From assembly GCA_004151065.3 (NCBI GenBank), contig NWUY0304892407.1, positions 1 to 36,034 on the forward strand: DNA of 36,034 nt, written 5' to 3'. Position 1 is the first letter of the stretch. Every line of letters starts with the position of its first letter. The notes under the pieces are model-generated. The model was not told the origin of the DNA, ran no database searches, and saw only the letters and a list, made by a program, of their open reading frames with translations. The DNA comes from Larix sibirica. Taxonomy: Eukaryota > Streptophyta > Pinopsida > Pinales > Pinaceae. Positions 34,600-36,034 of the stretch are shown piece by piece. The position numbers were made by a program, and so were the translations under genes.

Positions 34600-35724
34600 T
34601 ACTGCTGAGATTGGCCCTGCTTGTTTAAGTAACCACCCATACTTGCTTTGTAAATACTATAATATGCAAATTTCTAGTATTTATGACTTCGCTCTTAGGA
34701 ACACCAAACAAGAGATTAACGTTTTTCATATTAATTATTTTATTAAGTATGATGGGACAATCTTCTAGGGAGTGATCACCCGCTCCACATTTAGTATAGA
34801 ACTTGAGATCAGTTTTGTCCTTCTGGGGACAGTCTGGACTAAAATGATCTTATTTATAACATATAAAGCATCTAGACTTTATTCCTCGAGCACCAGGTCG
34901 ATTACCTCGATTGTTATATCTTCCTTGACCATTGTATTCTCCACGTCAGTTGTAATCGTTATTTCTATTGTATCCACCATTTTGTTGATTCATGTCGACA
35001 GTTTGCGTTTGATAGACTGACTTATAATTTTCATTTTTTCATGTTTAGAGCACAATAAGTAGTATTGTGTGTATTATCTTCAGAGATACCACACCATTTA
35101 GGCTTCACATTCTTCATATTAAAGGGGCAGTCTTTCATAGAATGTGATTGGATGCCTTGACATATTTGAAATAATACTCAGTCTAAATGACTCGGACTTA
35201 TTGTCGTCTGTCATCTCGCAGTCGACAATTGTCTTTAGAGTGGCCTTCTGTCATGCAGATCAGACACTATAAATCTGCATTTATAAAAGTAAGGTCACGA
35301 ATAGACCTTTGCATGATTTCAATTTGATCTTCCAGCTTTCTATTGACGGGTGTTATAAAATAGTTTTCATCGGACTCAATTTGCTGAGCTTTCTTTAGAG
35401 CTTCTTCATATGTTGTGAATTCGTGCAGTCTTAAGGGAGCTCTGTTTTTTTGCAGCAGTCCTGCCACAAACCATTGTATGAGAAGGTGTTCATCAATTTG
35501 ATACGATATCTAACTAAACAGATCTTTCAATCTTTTCTCCTAATCTCGTACCAACTCACTTGGCATTTGCTTGATCTCCTTAAGCTTCTGGGCTGCCAGC
35601 TACTTAATGTCTTGCGTTCAGAAGAATGCAAGAAAGTTTTATTTAATGTAATTCTTTTTTCTGGTTTTATTTTCAGTGTAAGTAATGTACCACGTGAGTG
35701 CTCGTTTCCGAAGATCCCCAACAA
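34600..35724 (-). pseudogene. Ty3/gypsy Gag pseudogene with several zinc knuckles
   Basis: On the minus strand Gag runs from about 35720. NFLAFF, DIKXLAAQKLKEIKQMPSEL, then EKRLKDLFS, YQIDEHLLIQWFVAGLLQKN and RAPLRLHEFTTYEEALKKAQ (35.65-35.38 kb) fit the C-terminal gag domain. Then follow an intact CCHC knuckle CLICMTEGHSKDNC (about 35225-35266), a half knuckle CQGIQSHSMKDCP and a KWCGISEDNTHNTTYC motif (about 35.03-35.16 kb, shifted phase), an Asn/Gly/Arg-rich linker (NNRGNRPGARGIKSR), a fourth CFICYK-stop-DHFSPDC, and a fifth KCGAGDHSLEDCP (about 34.75 kb). A linker towards protease (NVNLLFGVPKSEVINTRN) ends the signal. There are several stops and at least two frameshifts. It converges on the plus-strand Gag of a different family. 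Confidence 0.82.
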
Positions 35725-36034
35725 ATTGAGCCATTTTTATTATAGAGACAAGACCATTATATGTAGCTATAGAATTATCAGACGATAGAAATAAGACGAT
35801 AACGTATTAAGATCGAACTCTTTCAAGACCATATAGACCTTTTTATCAACAACGGGAGGCCCTCTATATTTGAAAATGGGTTCGCCTCCCTCCTCTCTTT
35901 ATATAAAACAAAGGAAAAAGGCTCTTTAACAAAGCATGCATAACTCTTTGTTTTAGGAAATAAATATTTTATCTTTGCTGGAAGCTCTCTATCCATAACG
36001 GGGGAGTAGCTATGAGGCTTTTATATACCTTATA
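35725..36034. other. Intergenic, no gene recognised
   Basis: Short AT-rich and purine-rich sequence. 'aaacaaaggaaaa' and 'ctctttgttttagg' near 35.9 kb form only an imperfect inverted match. Confidence 0.4.

Overview
This window reads as gene-poor intergenic DNA of a plant mitochondrial genome, most likely a seed plant with a very large mitogenome such as a Pinaceae conifer. The lineage is inference; the mitochondrial assignment is better supported. Evidence: a decayed piece of the mitochondrial-type large-subunit rRNA gene (7248-7362); dense short dispersed and tandem repeats of all ages; wrecks of LTR retrotransposons, including three separate Gag regions and two protease regions; and no long open frame with recognisable function. 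I found no intact protein gene, no tRNA, no group II intron domain V and no complete rRNA gene.

Layout. 1-7.2 kb: repeats and unrecognised sequence. 7.25-7.36 kb: rrn26 fragment. 8.4-8.7 kb: one copy of a Gly/Ser/Thr/Ala-rich triplet repeat family. 9.7-11.2 kb: several tandem and dispersed repeats. 11.6-12.1 kb: the best-looking hypothetical open frame, preceded by in-frame repeats and followed by a decayed partial copy of itself. 14.4-15.06 kb: a tandem repeat and one arm of a ~220 bp inverted repeat whose other arm lies at 21.55-21.77 kb. 15.07-15.75 kb: Ty3/gypsy protease pseudogene. 15.9-17.0 kb: Gly/Ser/Thr/Ala-rich repeat. 18.2-18.8 kb: repeats. 18.8-20.5 kb, minus strand: gypsy Gag core, zinc-knuckle and protease remnants in scrambled order. 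21.8-22.6 kb: strongly AT-rich DNA. 25.1-27.1 kb: a degenerate repeat cluster. 28.3-29.9 kb: the largest Gly/Ser/Thr/Ala-rich locus, minus strand. 30-31.6 kb: successive tandem arrays with periods of about 57-59 and 68 bp. 31.66-32.05 kb: a coding-like pseudogene of unknown origin. 32.3-32.56 kb: a probable copia-type LTR remnant. 32.95-35.7 kb: a zinc-binding fragment, a plus-strand gypsy Gag, and a convergent minus-strand gypsy Gag with up to five zinc-knuckle-like motifs.

The genes do not work together: apart from the uncertain open frame at 11.6-12.1 kb, everything recognisable is dead or fragmentary. The parts most worth following up are the triplet-phased repeat family, the 11.6 kb frame, the multi-knuckle Gag and the inverted repeat pair. 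I did not find a convincing new functional system.
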